Source: an uncultured Bacteroidales bacterium (GTDB lineage: Bacteria; Bacteroidota; Bacteroidia; Bacteroidales; Paludibacteraceae). Taken from it: a DNA stretch of 25,374 bases. The position numbers and the translations under genes were made by a program. The notes beneath the pieces are model-generated. The model made no database searches and was not told the origin of the DNA. It worked only from the letters and a program-made list of their open reading frames with translations. This document shows, piece after piece, positions 1-8,203 of the stretch; within the stretch, counting starts at the first letter, position 1; every line of letters starts with the position of its first letter. The stretch lies in contig CAKUUM010000038.1 of the NCBI GenBank assembly GCA_934692905.1, positions 1-25,374 on the forward strand, in the 5' to 3' direction.

Positions 1-1
1 G

Positions 2-916
2 TCGTGGGGCACCACCTCCGTGGGGCTCACCCTGCGCGATGCCTACATCACGTCCAACACCCTCGGCGAGCATAATCGTCTGACTGTCAACTATTACCTC
101 CAGCAGACCGCCCATTGGAGCAAGGTCTCCCTCTCGGCACTTGTTGGCGGCACCTACAACACCGCTTTCCGAGCCGACTGGTCCTATAGTCTCGACCTCT
201 CCTATCGCCCTGTGCATGGGCTCTCGCTCTATCTCAATACCGCCCGCGCCCTGCGCCTGCCCACCTTCACCGACCTCTACTACCACTCGGCGACGCAACT
301 CGGCAACGACAGCCTGCGTGCCGAGCATGCCTACAAGGCCGAACTCGGGGTGCAGTACCAAAAGCAGTGGTCGAATATCCGTCTCGACGCGAACCTCAAG
401 GGCTACTACCGCTATGCCACCGATGTCATCGATTGGGTCAAACGCCCCGATGAAACGCAGTGGCTGTCACGCAATTACGCCAACTTGCAGACGTGGGGAT
501 GTAATGCCACCATCGGCATCACGGCACGCCAACCGTTGGGTCATTTCCTCCGTCAGGCGCGCCTCAGTTACGCCTATTGCGGCACCACCAAGCAGGAGAC
601 CGACTACCTCAGCAAGTACGCCCTCGACTACCTCCGGCACCGCCTCTCGCTCACAATCGAGCACAGCATCTACCGCGGTCTGGGTGCGTCATGGCAACTC
701 ACTTTCCTGCAGCGCAACGGCTCTTATGCGGACCGCGATGGGGTAGTGCAGACCTATCGGCCTGTATTTCTGTTGGATGGCAGCATTTTCTACGACGCAC
801 CCAAGTGGAAGGCGTCTTTGGAGTACACCAACATGACCAACCAAACCTACTACGACTACGGCGGTATTCTCCAGCCCGCCCATTGGCTCCGTGCCAAACT
901 GGAAGTACGGTTGTAG
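2..916 (+). CDS. TonB-dependent receptor, C-terminal part (5' end outside window)
   Basis: The reading frame is already open at base 2, so the signal peptide and plug lie to the left of the window. The visible ~304 residues are alternating aromatic/polar strands typical of a 22-strand outer-membrane barrel. They include the segment RALRLPTFTDLYY followed by GNDSLRAEHAYKAELG, a pattern seen in BtuB/CirA-like receptors (R-P-x-FTDLYY, then GN-x-x-L-x-x-E). The protein ends in an amphipathic strand finishing LEVRL, as expected for BAM-dependent barrel assembly. By family it would import a substrate such as a siderophore, cobalamin or another nutrient, driven by TonB; the substrate cannot be told from this part. 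A strong terminator follows 22 bases after the stop, so this gene ends its own transcription unit. Confidence 0.85.
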   Translation, partial: SWGTTSVGLTLRDAYITSNTLGEHNRLTVNYYLQQTAHWSKVSLSALVGGTYNTAFRADWSYSLDLSYRPVHGLSLYLNTARALRLPTFTDLYYHSATQLGNDSLRAEHAYKAELGVQYQKQWSNIRLDANLKGYYRYATDVIDWVKRPDETQWLSRNYANLQTWGCNATIGITARQPLGHFLRQARLSYAYCGTTKQETDYLSKYALDYLRHRLSLTIEHSIYRGLGASWQLTFLQRNGSYADRDGVVQTYRPVFLLDGSIFYDAPKWKASLEYTNMTNQTYYDYGGILQPAHWLRAKLEVRL

Positions 917-938
917 CAAATTGTCAAATCTGTAAATG

Positions 939-970
939 GGGATTGCCTTGCAAAACGGGCAATCCCTTTA
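939..970 (+). terminator. Rho-independent terminator after the TonB receptor gene
   Basis: GGGATTGCC (939-947) pairs perfectly with GGCAATCCC (958-966) around a 10-base loop, followed by TTTATT. It lies between the receptor stop and the next promoter. Confidence 0.75.
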
Positions 971-1034
971 TTGTGCCCAAAAGGTGTCAAATCTTTCGTA
1001 TTTATTGCCTGTGGTTTGGAAAAGGGGGGTATTA

Positions 1035-1066
1035 TTTGTGTATTCGAGTGAAAAACAGTATCTTTG
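1035..1066 (+). promoter_or_regulatory. Bacteroidetes-type promoter for the glycosyltransferase operon
   Basis: TTTG at 1035-1038 and TATCTTTG at 1059-1066 match the -33 and -7 elements of sigma-ABfr promoters, with exactly 20 bases between them. It gives a leader of about 50 bases to the ATG at 1122. Confidence 0.75.
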
Positions 1067-1121
1067 CCGTCCTATCATAGGGATAGATACGCATGAGTAA
1101 CTCACAATTCATACGCAGAAA

Positions 1122-2279
1122 ATGAAGGTACTGATTTGTTCGAGCAATACAGGTGAAGGGCATAACTACTGCTCCAAGGCTCTGCAAGCGGCGTTGTCAG
1201 CACGTGGCATAGAGAGTGATATCATTGATACTTTGGCACTTGCAGGACATCGAATCTCGCATATTGCCGCAAAAGCCTATCTGTTCTCCTCGAAGAGCAA
1301 TTTATTCAGAACGGTATATACATTGGGCGGACTGGTGGACAAACTGCTGCAAGGCAAAGGCACCAAGTCGCCCGTATATGTGGTTAATTCCGTGTATTCC
1401 AAGCACTTGTACAACCTCATCGTTTACAATGGCTACGACGCTGTCATCTGTCCGCATCTCTATCCGTCCGAAACGCTGACATATCTTAGGCGCACGGACG
1501 GGTTTGATATTCCCGCGTTCTATGTGGCTACAGACTACACCTGTATCCCGTTTATTTCGGAGACCGAATTGGATGGCTACATCATTCCCCACCGCGATTT
1601 GGCGGCCGAATATACGGAGAACGACATGCCTGCCGACAAGTTGTATCCGCTTGGTATTCCGGTGATTGAGTCGAAATTCACTACGCGTTTGGAGCAACCC
1701 AAGGCGCGCAAGAAAGTGGTGGCGGAGTTCAATCTGCCCAACTCGCGCATCGACGGACGATGGTTTCTGATGATGAGCGGCAGCATGGGGCACGGCAATC
1801 TGGAGGGATTGGTGCAAGAACTGGTTAACCGCTGTGACGAACGCGATAAGGTGATTTGCGTATGCGGACGTAACAAAAAGACATTCAAGCAGTTGAAGAA
1901 GCGTTTTGCCCATGAGGGCCGTGTGGTACCTGTGGGGTTCACCAACGAGATTTCGCTGCTTATGGACGCCTCGGACGTGCTCCTCACCAAGCCGGGAGGC
2001 ATCACCAGCACCGAGGCTTGCATCAAAAACATACCTGTTGTACATACCGAGCCGATACCCGGATTGGAAAACCACAATGTGGATTTCTTTGTGTCCCATG
2101 GCATGTCGTGCACGGCTCCCACAGTGGGCGAACAAGCCGATTTGGCATTCCGTCTGTGTGCGAGTGCGGAGATGCGCGAGCGTATGCTACAGGCGCAGCG
2201 CGATAACACCAATCCTCATGCGGCAGATGATGTCATATCGTTGGTTGTCAGCGCGATAGAAAAACGAAATGGGCAATAG
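1122..2279 (+). CDS. Glycosyltransferase of the MGDG-synthase / UgtP type (GT28)
   Basis: 385 residues. The N-terminus MKVLICSSNTGEGHN is the MGDG_synth domain signature (the GxGH loop that contacts the diacylglycerol acceptor). The C-terminal half is a Glyco_tran_28_C nucleotide-sugar domain: FLMMSGSMGHGN starts it and LLTKPGGITSTEACIKNIPVV is the KPGG-xx-T/S-E donor-binding motif. Family members are cytoplasmic, membrane-associated enzymes that transfer glucose or galactose from UDP-sugar to diacylglycerol. No signal peptide is present, consistent with this. It is the first gene after a good promoter and overlaps the next gene by 11 bases, suggesting translational coupling. The exact sugar and acceptor are not determinable here; MurG-like activity is less likely because the N-terminal motif is that of lipid glycosyltransferases. 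Confidence 0.85.
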   Translation: MKVLICSSNTGEGHNYCSKALQAALSARGIESDIIDTLALAGHRISHIAAKAYLFSSKSNLFRTVYTLGGLVDKLLQGKGTKSPVYVVNSVYSKHLYNLIVYNGYDAVICPHLYPSETLTYLRRTDGFDIPAFYVATDYTCIPFISETELDGYIIPHRDLAAEYTENDMPADKLYPLGIPVIESKFTTRLEQPKARKKVVAEFNLPNSRIDGRWFLMMSGSMGHGNLEGLVQELVNRCDERDKVICVCGRNKKTFKQLKKRFAHEGRVVPVGFTNEISLLMDASDVLLTKPGGITSTEACIKNIPVVHTEPIPGLENHNVDFFVSHGMSCTAPTVGEQADLAFRLCASAEMRERMLQAQRDNTNPHAADDVISLVVSAIEKRNGQ

Positions 2280-3432
2280 GGCGTGGCTGCTGACATATTG
2301 GTTGTTGCTCATGTGCGCCTGTCTGTTGCCCGCGTTTGCGTGTGCGCAAATGCAGGATACGCATGTGTCATATAGTTGGAACGAGGACAGCACCATCACA
2401 TTCACCTATTTCGACTCCACGGCAAGGCGGGTTGTCCTGAAAGGCAACTGCATGCTGCCCCGTGATGACCGCAGTTTTGCGGGGAAACAGATGCGCCGGC
2501 GGATGCACGAGGTGCGCAAGGGCGAGTGGCAATGCACCACGCGCAGGCAACTGCCGCCCGAATTGTACACCTACACGATTATTGTGGATGGCAAGCGGCA
2601 TACCGATCCCCTCAACCCCGATTCGATATGGGTGCGTAACCAGCGGCGCAGCGTCTTGCTCATTGACGGCAACCCGCAGACGAACCTCTACAAGGCGGCG
2701 CACGAGCAGGGGAGTGTGGAGAGCGTTCAGTTCGTGGGAGAAAGCGGGAAAACCTTCCGTATGATGGTGTATCTCCCTTATAATTACCAGGATACGATGG
2801 AGTACCCTTTGCTCTTCTTGTTGCATGGCATCAATGGCGATCAACGCAACTGGATAGAGCAGGGGCGTGTGGGGAATATACTCGACAATTTGATAGAACA
2901 AGGTGATATTCAGCCTATTGTGGCGGTTATGCCGCGTTGTCTGCTGTCCGAACCCAAGCACCCCGACCATGTGGAGTCCACCAATGTCTTCAACTACGGC
3001 GAAGTGTTGCGGGGCGATTTCGAAAGGTATTTCTACGAGATAGAGGACTATGTCCATGCCAATTATGCTGTCCGGCATGGGGGCAACGCCATTGCGGGCT
3101 TGTCATGCGGGGCGCGTCAGGCGGCGAATATCGCCAACCGGAATGTTGGTGAATACGCTTGTGTGGGGATGTTCTCTCCCGTTGTTACAAAGAAGCAACT
3201 CCCTGTCTGTCAGTCGGATACAGCGCGGTGTGCCAAGTATTGGGTAGGCGGGGGAACCAACGATTGGATGTTTCTTTCCGATGCCCGCTCCTATGTGCAG
3301 GGGCTGCAGAGGTTGGGCGTGGAGCACGTCTATCTGGAGTTGAAGGGTGGGCATACTTTTGCCAATTGGCGGGTGTTTGTCACCGAGTTCCTGTGGTGGG
3401 TGTTCTCGACGCAAATAATTGATAATCAGTAG
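2269..3432 (+). CDS. Secreted esterase: N-terminal E-set (CBM48-like) domain plus esterase-D-type alpha/beta hydrolase
   Basis: 387 residues. A hydrophobic segment (about residues 5-26) ending ...FACAQ looks like a signal peptide, so the product is probably periplasmic or surface exposed. Residues ~30-135 resemble the immunoglobulin-like early set domain found ahead of XynZ/feruloyl-esterase-like enzymes (the run LYTYTIIVDGKRHTDPLNP is typical). Residues ~155-380 are a Putative_esterase fold: LLFLLHGINGD for the oxyanion region, GLSCG with nucleophile S279, probable acid D332 in GGGTNDW, and H362 in KGGHTFANW. Related Bacteroidales enzymes remove acetyl, feruloyl or other acyl groups from polysaccharides; the substrate here is inferred only. 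The start overlaps the preceding stop by 11 bases, so it is likely co-translated with the glycosyltransferase. Confidence 0.82.
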   Translation: MGNRAWLLTYWLLLMCACLLPAFACAQMQDTHVSYSWNEDSTITFTYFDSTARRVVLKGNCMLPRDDRSFAGKQMRRRMHEVRKGEWQCTTRRQLPPELYTYTIIVDGKRHTDPLNPDSIWVRNQRRSVLLIDGNPQTNLYKAAHEQGSVESVQFVGESGKTFRMMVYLPYNYQDTMEYPLLFLLHGINGDQRNWIEQGRVGNILDNLIEQGDIQPIVAVMPRCLLSEPKHPDHVESTNVFNYGEVLRGDFERYFYEIEDYVHANYAVRHGGNAIAGLSCGARQAANIANRNVGEYACVGMFSPVVTKKQLPVCQSDTARCAKYWVGGGTNDWMFLSDARSYVQGLQRLGVEHVYLELKGGHTFANWRVFVTEFLWWVFSTQIIDNQ

Positions 3433-3460
3433 TTATAAACGATATACAAGAATCAGATAA

Positions 3461-4420
3461 ATGAAGAAAACAGGATTGTTGGGCGCGCTCTTGCTTTGCG
3501 CCTTGAGTATGTTCGCAGAGCGTAGAGTGGAGTATCTTCCTTACGGCAACCTTGATACATGGACCGTGCGTTATATCAAGGAGTCAGGGCTTCTTGGCGG
3601 TGCCACCAAGGTCTTGCACGCCATCGGACCGTGTGACACCATTCGCGAAAACATTGCTTATGAGCCCGTTGCGGGCAACCCGTGGGCATGCAGCGAGACC
3701 TATGCCAAGGTCATTGTGGAGGCGGGTGCCGGAGGGGCTGTGATTCCAGAAAGGCGTGGCAAGGGCTATTGCTGCCGTCTGGAAAACAAGATGACGCACA
3801 TCAAAATCGGTGATATTCACGCCATTGTGACGGGTGCCATTTTCCTCGGCCGCAAATACGAACCGGTCGGGCTCATCGGCAAGTATCGTCCGCATACGGT
3901 GATTGATGTGGGCGTACCTTTTACCAAGCATCCGGTGGCGTTAATGCTTGATTACAAGGCATATATCGAGGATTCTTGCTTCATCACCTGTACGGCGAAG
4001 GACAAGCCGGTGCGGGTGGATGGCGAGCACGATTGTGCGGAGATTTACATCTATTTGCAGCATCGTTGGGAGGACCCCGAGACGGGAGACATCTATGCGC
4101 GGCGTGTGGGAACGGCGTGTGAGCGTGTCTGCGAGAGCATTCCCGAGTGGGTGAACAACCACGAGATTCCCGTCCGTTATGGCAATATCACCACCGACCC
4201 CGACTTCAAGCCCTACGAAGCCATCGGCTACACGCTGATGATGGCGCGCAATTCCAAGGGGAAAATGGTTAAGATTCAGGAGGTTGGCTATAGCCTCGAC
4301 CCTCCCACCCACATGGTTCTGATGATTGCTTCGGGGTGTTCGGGGGCGTTCCGTGCCCATGAAGGCAATATGCTTTGGGTGGATAACATCCGCCTCGTGT
4401 ACGAGGACGAGAAGAAATAA
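3461..4420 (+). CDS. PCMD-domain secreted protein (putative carbohydrate metabolism domain)
   Basis: 319 residues with a signal peptide (MKKTGLLGALLLCALSMFA). The body matches the Bacteroidetes PCMD pattern: an early FxxW-like YGNLDTW segment, PYxAxGYTLMMARNSKG in the last third, and near the C-terminus IASGCSGAFRAHEG followed by LWVDNIRLVYE. The GNMLWVDN(I/L)xLxYE ending is characteristic of this jelly-roll-like family. The family is found in surface and periplasmic proteins near carbohydrate-processing genes, but no enzymatic activity is established. It sits 28 bases after the esterase and 26 bases before the next hydrolase, in one operon. I see no lipobox; the stretch before the cleavage site lacks cysteine. 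Confidence 0.75.
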   Translation: MKKTGLLGALLLCALSMFAERRVEYLPYGNLDTWTVRYIKESGLLGGATKVLHAIGPCDTIRENIAYEPVAGNPWACSETYAKVIVEAGAGGAVIPERRGKGYCCRLENKMTHIKIGDIHAIVTGAIFLGRKYEPVGLIGKYRPHTVIDVGVPFTKHPVALMLDYKAYIEDSCFITCTAKDKPVRVDGEHDCAEIYIYLQHRWEDPETGDIYARRVGTACERVCESIPEWVNNHEIPVRYGNITTDPDFKPYEAIGYTLMMARNSKGKMVKIQEVGYSLDPPTHMVLMIASGCSGAFRAHEGNMLWVDNIRLVYEDEKK

Positions 4421-4446
4421 ACGGCGTACAGATAGTCTCAAATTGT

Positions 4447-5709
4447 ATGCATTGGTGCAGAGCAGGGATATTAGGTGTGTGGTTGTGCATAGCAGCCGCA
4501 CACATTTTTGCTGACACTTATGTGCCTCTTTACCAGTTAGATACAGCCGCCTTGCCCCCTGTCAAAGAGACCCGATGCGAAATGCATTTTTTGCAGAACG
4601 TGTTGGAGAGTAAAGGTTTTTGGAATATACTGCAGCGTAAATTGGAGCGGGAGCAGTATGCCGACAAGTGTATCGCAAAACTGCAAAAAACGCTCTGTAA
4701 CATGCTGAAAGGCAAAGTGTTGCATCTGCCTTGTTCATACACAAGCGTGCAACCGAATGGCGATACTCTCCTGCTCTCAGGTGCAGTTATACTCCCCCGA
4801 AACAGGCATTTGCGAGGTGTGATTCTTGCGTCTCACTACACCATTGGCAGCACGCATGAGGCGCCGGCGGCATCCACTCCGTTCGAGAGTATTTTCGCAA
4901 CCAAAGGCTATGCCGTGGTGATGGCAGACTATGTCGGGTATGGTCTCACAGCCCGCCATGTGCACCCCTATCTCTATTGGCAGAGTGCTGCGCAGGCGCA
5001 GGTGGATTTGCTGAAACAAGTCGTGCAACTGCTTGATTATTACAAATATAACTATCCTAAATCTGTAATCAGTTATGGCTATTCGGAAGGCGGGGCTGTG
5101 GCGTTGGGCACGGCGAAGTACATGGAGAAGCAACTGCTGGATTGGGATTTGACGGCGGTATATGCAGGGGCTGGTCCGTATGATGTGGCGGCTACGTATG
5201 ATGCTTGTGTGGCTGCCGATTCTGTAGGCATACCATGTGCTATCCCGATGCTCATTATGGGGATGAGTGCGGCGTATGACCTCGGGCTGAACAAACATGA
5301 TTTCTTCCGCGAACCTTTGCTCAGCCACTACGAGCAGTGGGTGGAATCCAAACAATATACTGTAAATGAGATAAATACACGTATGGCGACACATCGTTTG
5401 AGTGATGCAATGACTCCCGAAGGGCGTGATAAAACGCAACCCGAGACGGCGCGGTTCTACGAGGCTATGCAGCAAAGTGCTATACTGGGCTACGCACCGG
5501 CATGTCCCTTGTACCTCTTTCACAGTACCACGGACGATGTCGTGCCTTTCATGAATAGTGAGCATCTGACTTATTCATTATCAGTGTCGGACACCATTAC
5601 AGCCAACGCAAACACGTCGCCTCGTATCCTATGCGATTTCGCTGACTACGGCTCACATATGGCGGCGTGTATACTTTTCTTGCAGCGTACATACCACGCT
5701 TTGCCGTAA
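4447..5709 (+). CDS. Secreted alpha/beta hydrolase (secretory lipase / prolyl-oligopeptidase-like fold)
   Basis: 420 residues. An N-terminal hydrophobic stretch (about residues 6-22, ending HIFADT) is probably a signal peptide. The hydrolase core is clear: GVILASHYTIGS (oxyanion strand), VVMADYVGYGLT, nucleophile elbow GYSEGG with S213, acid D363 or D364 in HSTTDDVVPF, and H404 in YGSHMAA. This order is that of secretory lipases and related peptidases/esterases, which are about 400 residues long. The two hydrolases in this operon differ in length and motif and are not simple duplicates. Substrate unknown; a lipid or acyl ester is plausible because the operon begins with a lipid glycosyltransferase, but that is inference. 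Confidence 0.8.
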   Translation: MHWCRAGILGVWLCIAAAHIFADTYVPLYQLDTAALPPVKETRCEMHFLQNVLESKGFWNILQRKLEREQYADKCIAKLQKTLCNMLKGKVLHLPCSYTSVQPNGDTLLLSGAVILPRNRHLRGVILASHYTIGSTHEAPAASTPFESIFATKGYAVVMADYVGYGLTARHVHPYLYWQSAAQAQVDLLKQVVQLLDYYKYNYPKSVISYGYSEGGAVALGTAKYMEKQLLDWDLTAVYAGAGPYDVAATYDACVAADSVGIPCAIPMLIMGMSAAYDLGLNKHDFFREPLLSHYEQWVESKQYTVNEINTRMATHRLSDAMTPEGRDKTQPETARFYEAMQQSAILGYAPACPLYLFHSTTDDVVPFMNSEHLTYSLSVSDTITANANTSPRILCDFADYGSHMAACILFLQRTYHALP

Positions 5710-5791
5710 TCTCCTGCTGCTTCTATCTCAATCATCTTCTGCGTTTTGTATTTGGATAGGATTATCCCCTCGTGTCTTTGTCGGGGTAAGT

Positions 5792-5846
5792 GTATGAGAT
5801 TAGTATGTGATTAGTATGAGATTAGTATGTGATTAGTATGTGATTC
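5792..5846. repeat. Tandem array, five 11-bp units (GTATGWGATTA)
   Basis: Five exact-length units run head to tail: GTATGAGATTA, GTATGTGATTA, GTATGAGATTA, GTATGTGATTA, GTATGTGATTC. The first four alternate A and T at position 6. The array lies between convergent genes (5710-5995), a region otherwise without a reading frame. A related 11-bp array is at 23987-24030. Just upstream, TTATCCCC (5762-5769 area) and GGGGTAA form an imperfect inverted repeat. Function unknown. Confidence 0.85.
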
Positions 5847-5892
5847 CGCCGACCTTGTCGTGAGGATATTGCGACGATGCCGCAGTGATGCC

Positions 5893-5945
5893 CTAAAAAT
5901 GCCAAGCCCTCCATAGCGTCTGTTTTGTACACCGTGAAGGGCTTG
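5893..5945 (-). terminator. Probable terminator of the rho-to-lipoprotein operon
   Basis: CAAGCCCT (5903-5910) and AGGGCTTG (5938-5945) form an 8-bp stem. Read on the minus strand the stem is followed by GCATTTTTAGG. The loop is long (27 bases), so confidence is moderate. It lies 50 bases after the last gene of the leftward operon. Confidence 0.5.
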
Positions 5946-5995
5946 CTTGTTTCTGTATGTTAGTGGTATGGATTTCTGTTCTTGCCTGCAGGCGT

Positions 5996-7459
5996 TTATT
6001 CAAACTCATAGCAACCTGCGTCGGGACGGGGTTTGCGGGGCGTTCCCGACTGGTCGTGAATAAGTAGTGTATCCGTGTTTGGATTATGTATGAGCAATGT
6101 GTCGCCAATACCGCGCGCCGGTGATACAGAGTCAAGGCGGAAGTCGAAATAGCGGTATTCGCCAATGCGGTAATAGATATTGCGGAACACTGTATCTGTC
6201 GGCAGCCCATAGACATTGTCGTGCGCAAAAGCGCTTGGCAGTGAGTCGCATTGCAGGTAGTTCCCGCTGAAACTCCCCTCGTAATACTCGCTCAGCGGAG
6301 TGGCGACACGCAGATTGTTCTTGCGTCCGCCCGCAATGATGCAACTCGTGAAAGAGGCTGCTGTGGCAGCATACTCCTTATTGATGTTGTTGATATACAC
6401 GGCTGCAGCGCTGTCGCGACGCACACCGTTGTGGATATTGATGTTGGTGTACGGCCACCCGAAGTAGGAGGCGATGGTGCTATGTACGAATTTTTGGGTG
6501 CCGCCGGACATATACACGCAGTACGATGCGCAGTTGCTGATTTCGGAGTTCACTACGTATGCGTCTGTGTTTTGCAGCACCATGCCATACATGCTATGAT
6601 TGTGTATCCGACCGTTTGCAAAGGTCAGGTTCGGGCGTGCCTCTTTGTCCTCAGAATACACGTATAGCCCCACGGTACCCGACATAATATCCACATAATT
6701 AAGCGTATAGGTTGGAGTAGGGTGGTCTGTATCGTGTAGCAGATAGATGCCGTTCCATTGTCCTGACGCCACGCGATAAGGCACGGAGTCGAACAGCCTG
6801 TCTGTCCTGTCTCCACGGATAGTAATCGGTTGGGCAAGGCTGCCATTGGCATTCAGACTCCCATACACGTGCAGCAGGGCATTATTGTGCATGTAGAGTG
6901 TTGCGCCCGGCTCGATAGTGAGGTCGCCGTTAATGACCAGTGTGTCGTAGATGAGGTATGGCTTCTTGTTGGTGAGGGTGCAGTTCTCGCGAACAACCAA
7001 TCCCGAAGACTTGTCCCTGATAATTTCAATGTTCTGCCCGTAAGCCTGCAAGGCTACATGTTGCAAATGCTCGTTCACAAGGAAGAAAACCGTGTCTTCT
7101 ACCAATACCGGTGTGTTCTCTGTTTGTTCGTCAATGTTTACTCTTACGAACATAAAGATACTGTCTTTCCCGCGAATGGTTATGTCGTGCAACCTGTCTA
7201 TCCTGTTCTCTCCATCTATGTTCACATGGAAATATCGTCCGTCCTGCATCGTGATGCGGCTGATATGGATGGCATTGGCGTTGGGGTTGTATACCATCAT
7301 ACGCCGTGTGGACGAACCCATATCGGTGAATACGGTGTCAAACAGGAGGCTGTCGTGTGAGAACCTGAGACGCATACTCGGGTCGTCGGACACGATGTTT
7401 TGCTTGCACGACACCAATCCGAGAACCAGCAGCAATATGGGAAAGAAGATGCGGCGCAT
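5996..7459 (-). CDS. Lipoprotein with right-handed beta-helix repeats
   Basis: 487 residues starting MRRIFFPILLLVLGLVSC; the lipobox LVSC puts the acylated cysteine at residue 18, followed by KQN. After an N-terminal region with repeated beta-sandwich-like strands (LLFDTVFTDMGSSTRR, VYNPNANAIHIS), a segment of short repeating strands (LTIEPGATLYMHNNALLHVYGSLNANGS, SMYGMVLQNTDAYVVNSEISNCASYCVYMSGG in pieces) has the glycine/asparagine turn spacing of parallel beta-helix proteins. The middle resembles the choice-of-anchor or DUF1565-type surface proteins of Bacteroidales. It starts 3 bases after the PorT-like gene stop and probably is co-transcribed, so an envelope role beside T9SS is possible but unproven. 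No catalytic residues recognised. Confidence 0.75.
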   Translation of the reverse strand: MRRIFFPILLLVLGLVSCKQNIVSDDPSMRLRFSHDSLLFDTVFTDMGSSTRRMMVYNPNANAIHISRITMQDGRYFHVNIDGENRIDRLHDITIRGKDSIFMFVRVNIDEQTENTPVLVEDTVFFLVNEHLQHVALQAYGQNIEIIRDKSSGLVVRENCTLTNKKPYLIYDTLVINGDLTIEPGATLYMHNNALLHVYGSLNANGSLAQPITIRGDRTDRLFDSVPYRVASGQWNGIYLLHDTDHPTPTYTLNYVDIMSGTVGLYVYSEDKEARPNLTFANGRIHNHSMYGMVLQNTDAYVVNSEISNCASYCVYMSGGTQKFVHSTIASYFGWPYTNINIHNGVRRDSAAAVYINNINKEYAATAASFTSCIIAGGRKNNLRVATPLSEYYEGSFSGNYLQCDSLPSAFAHDNVYGLPTDTVFRNIYYRIGEYRYFDFRLDSVSPARGIGDTLLIHNPNTDTLLIHDQSGTPRKPRPDAGCYEFE

Positions 7460-7462
7460 TAC

Positions 7463-8203
7463 TTACTCGAAGTTGAAGATAATTGAGATACGCTGGTTGG
7501 TAAGGCGGTCGATGTTTGTGGTGTAGAAAGCATCATAATCGGCAGGATCCCAAGAGGTCCCCCCTACAGGGTCACCTATATGGGCGATGGCATTCACAAA
7601 TCCCACCTCATAGCGTATCTCTGGTGTGAAATTGAACCACGGGCAGTAGAAGTCACAGCCGAAACCGACACCCACATACCCGTCGTAGGGTTTGGTGAGA
7701 ATCTTGCGGTTGCTTCTGTCCGCAAAGGAGTTGAAATCCAGACTGAATCCGCCACCCACTGTGACATACGGGCGATAGTTCCCTTCACGTTCAGCCGACC
7801 ATTTCAGGTAGAGCGGGATAGTGATGGGGATGGTGAGGTTATGGGCAGGGGCTATATCTGCTTTCAAATCATCTTTCTTCTTGTAGGTGATAGTGGTGTA
7901 CCCGAAATGCAGTCCCGGAGTGAACCGCAGATTGAGGTGGCGGGACAGACGGAGGTCGGTGATAAACCCGACATTGAATCCCACGCCGATATTGTAACAC
8001 CGCGCATAGTATTCGGGATTTGCCACGGTATCAGCCAGATAACTTGGCATATCCACGCCGAGAAAGAACCCGAAATGCACCAGTTTGTCGTCCTTGTACG
8101 GGTTGTTTTGTGCCACGGGGGTACTGCTTTTTTGTGCATAGAGCGAACTGCCCGCGCACAGCAGCACAACGCATAAGGTGATATGTATGAGTCTATTCTT
8201 CAC
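7463..8203 (-). CDS. porT: PorT-like outer-membrane protein, type IX secretion system
   Basis: About 246 residues from the GTG at 8203, which directly precedes a clean signal peptide (KNRLIHITLCVVLLCAGSSLYAQ). An in-frame ATG at 8233 would add 10 residues. The mature protein begins KLVHFGFFLGVDMPSY and continues with LNLRFTPGLHFGYTTI and KWSAEREGNYRPYVTVGGGF, matching the PorT family (HFGF-x-x-G-x-N/D; NLR-x-x-P-x-L-x-FG; 8-strand barrel). In Porphyromonas gingivalis PorT is required for secretion of cargo bearing C-terminal sorting domains. The GTG overlaps the stop of the preceding gene by 11 bases. A T9SS cargo gene lies 10 kb away at 18018. Alternative: a generic outer-membrane beta-barrel protein of the same superfamily. 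Confidence 0.75.
   Translation of the reverse strand: MKNRLIHITLCVVLLCAGSSLYAQKSSTPVAQNNPYKDDKLVHFGFFLGVDMPSYLADTVANPEYYARCYNIGVGFNVGFITDLRLSRHLNLRFTPGLHFGYTTITYKKKDDLKADIAPAHNLTIPITIPLYLKWSAEREGNYRPYVTVGGGFSLDFNSFADRSNRKILTKPYDGYVGVGFGCDFYCPWFNFTPEIRYEVGFVNAIAHIGDPVGGTSWDPADYDAFYTTNIDRLTNQRISIIFNFE

Noticed and set aside
5792..5846. Tandem array considered as a CRISPR
   Set aside because: Units are 11 bp and contiguous, with no spacers and no cas genes.
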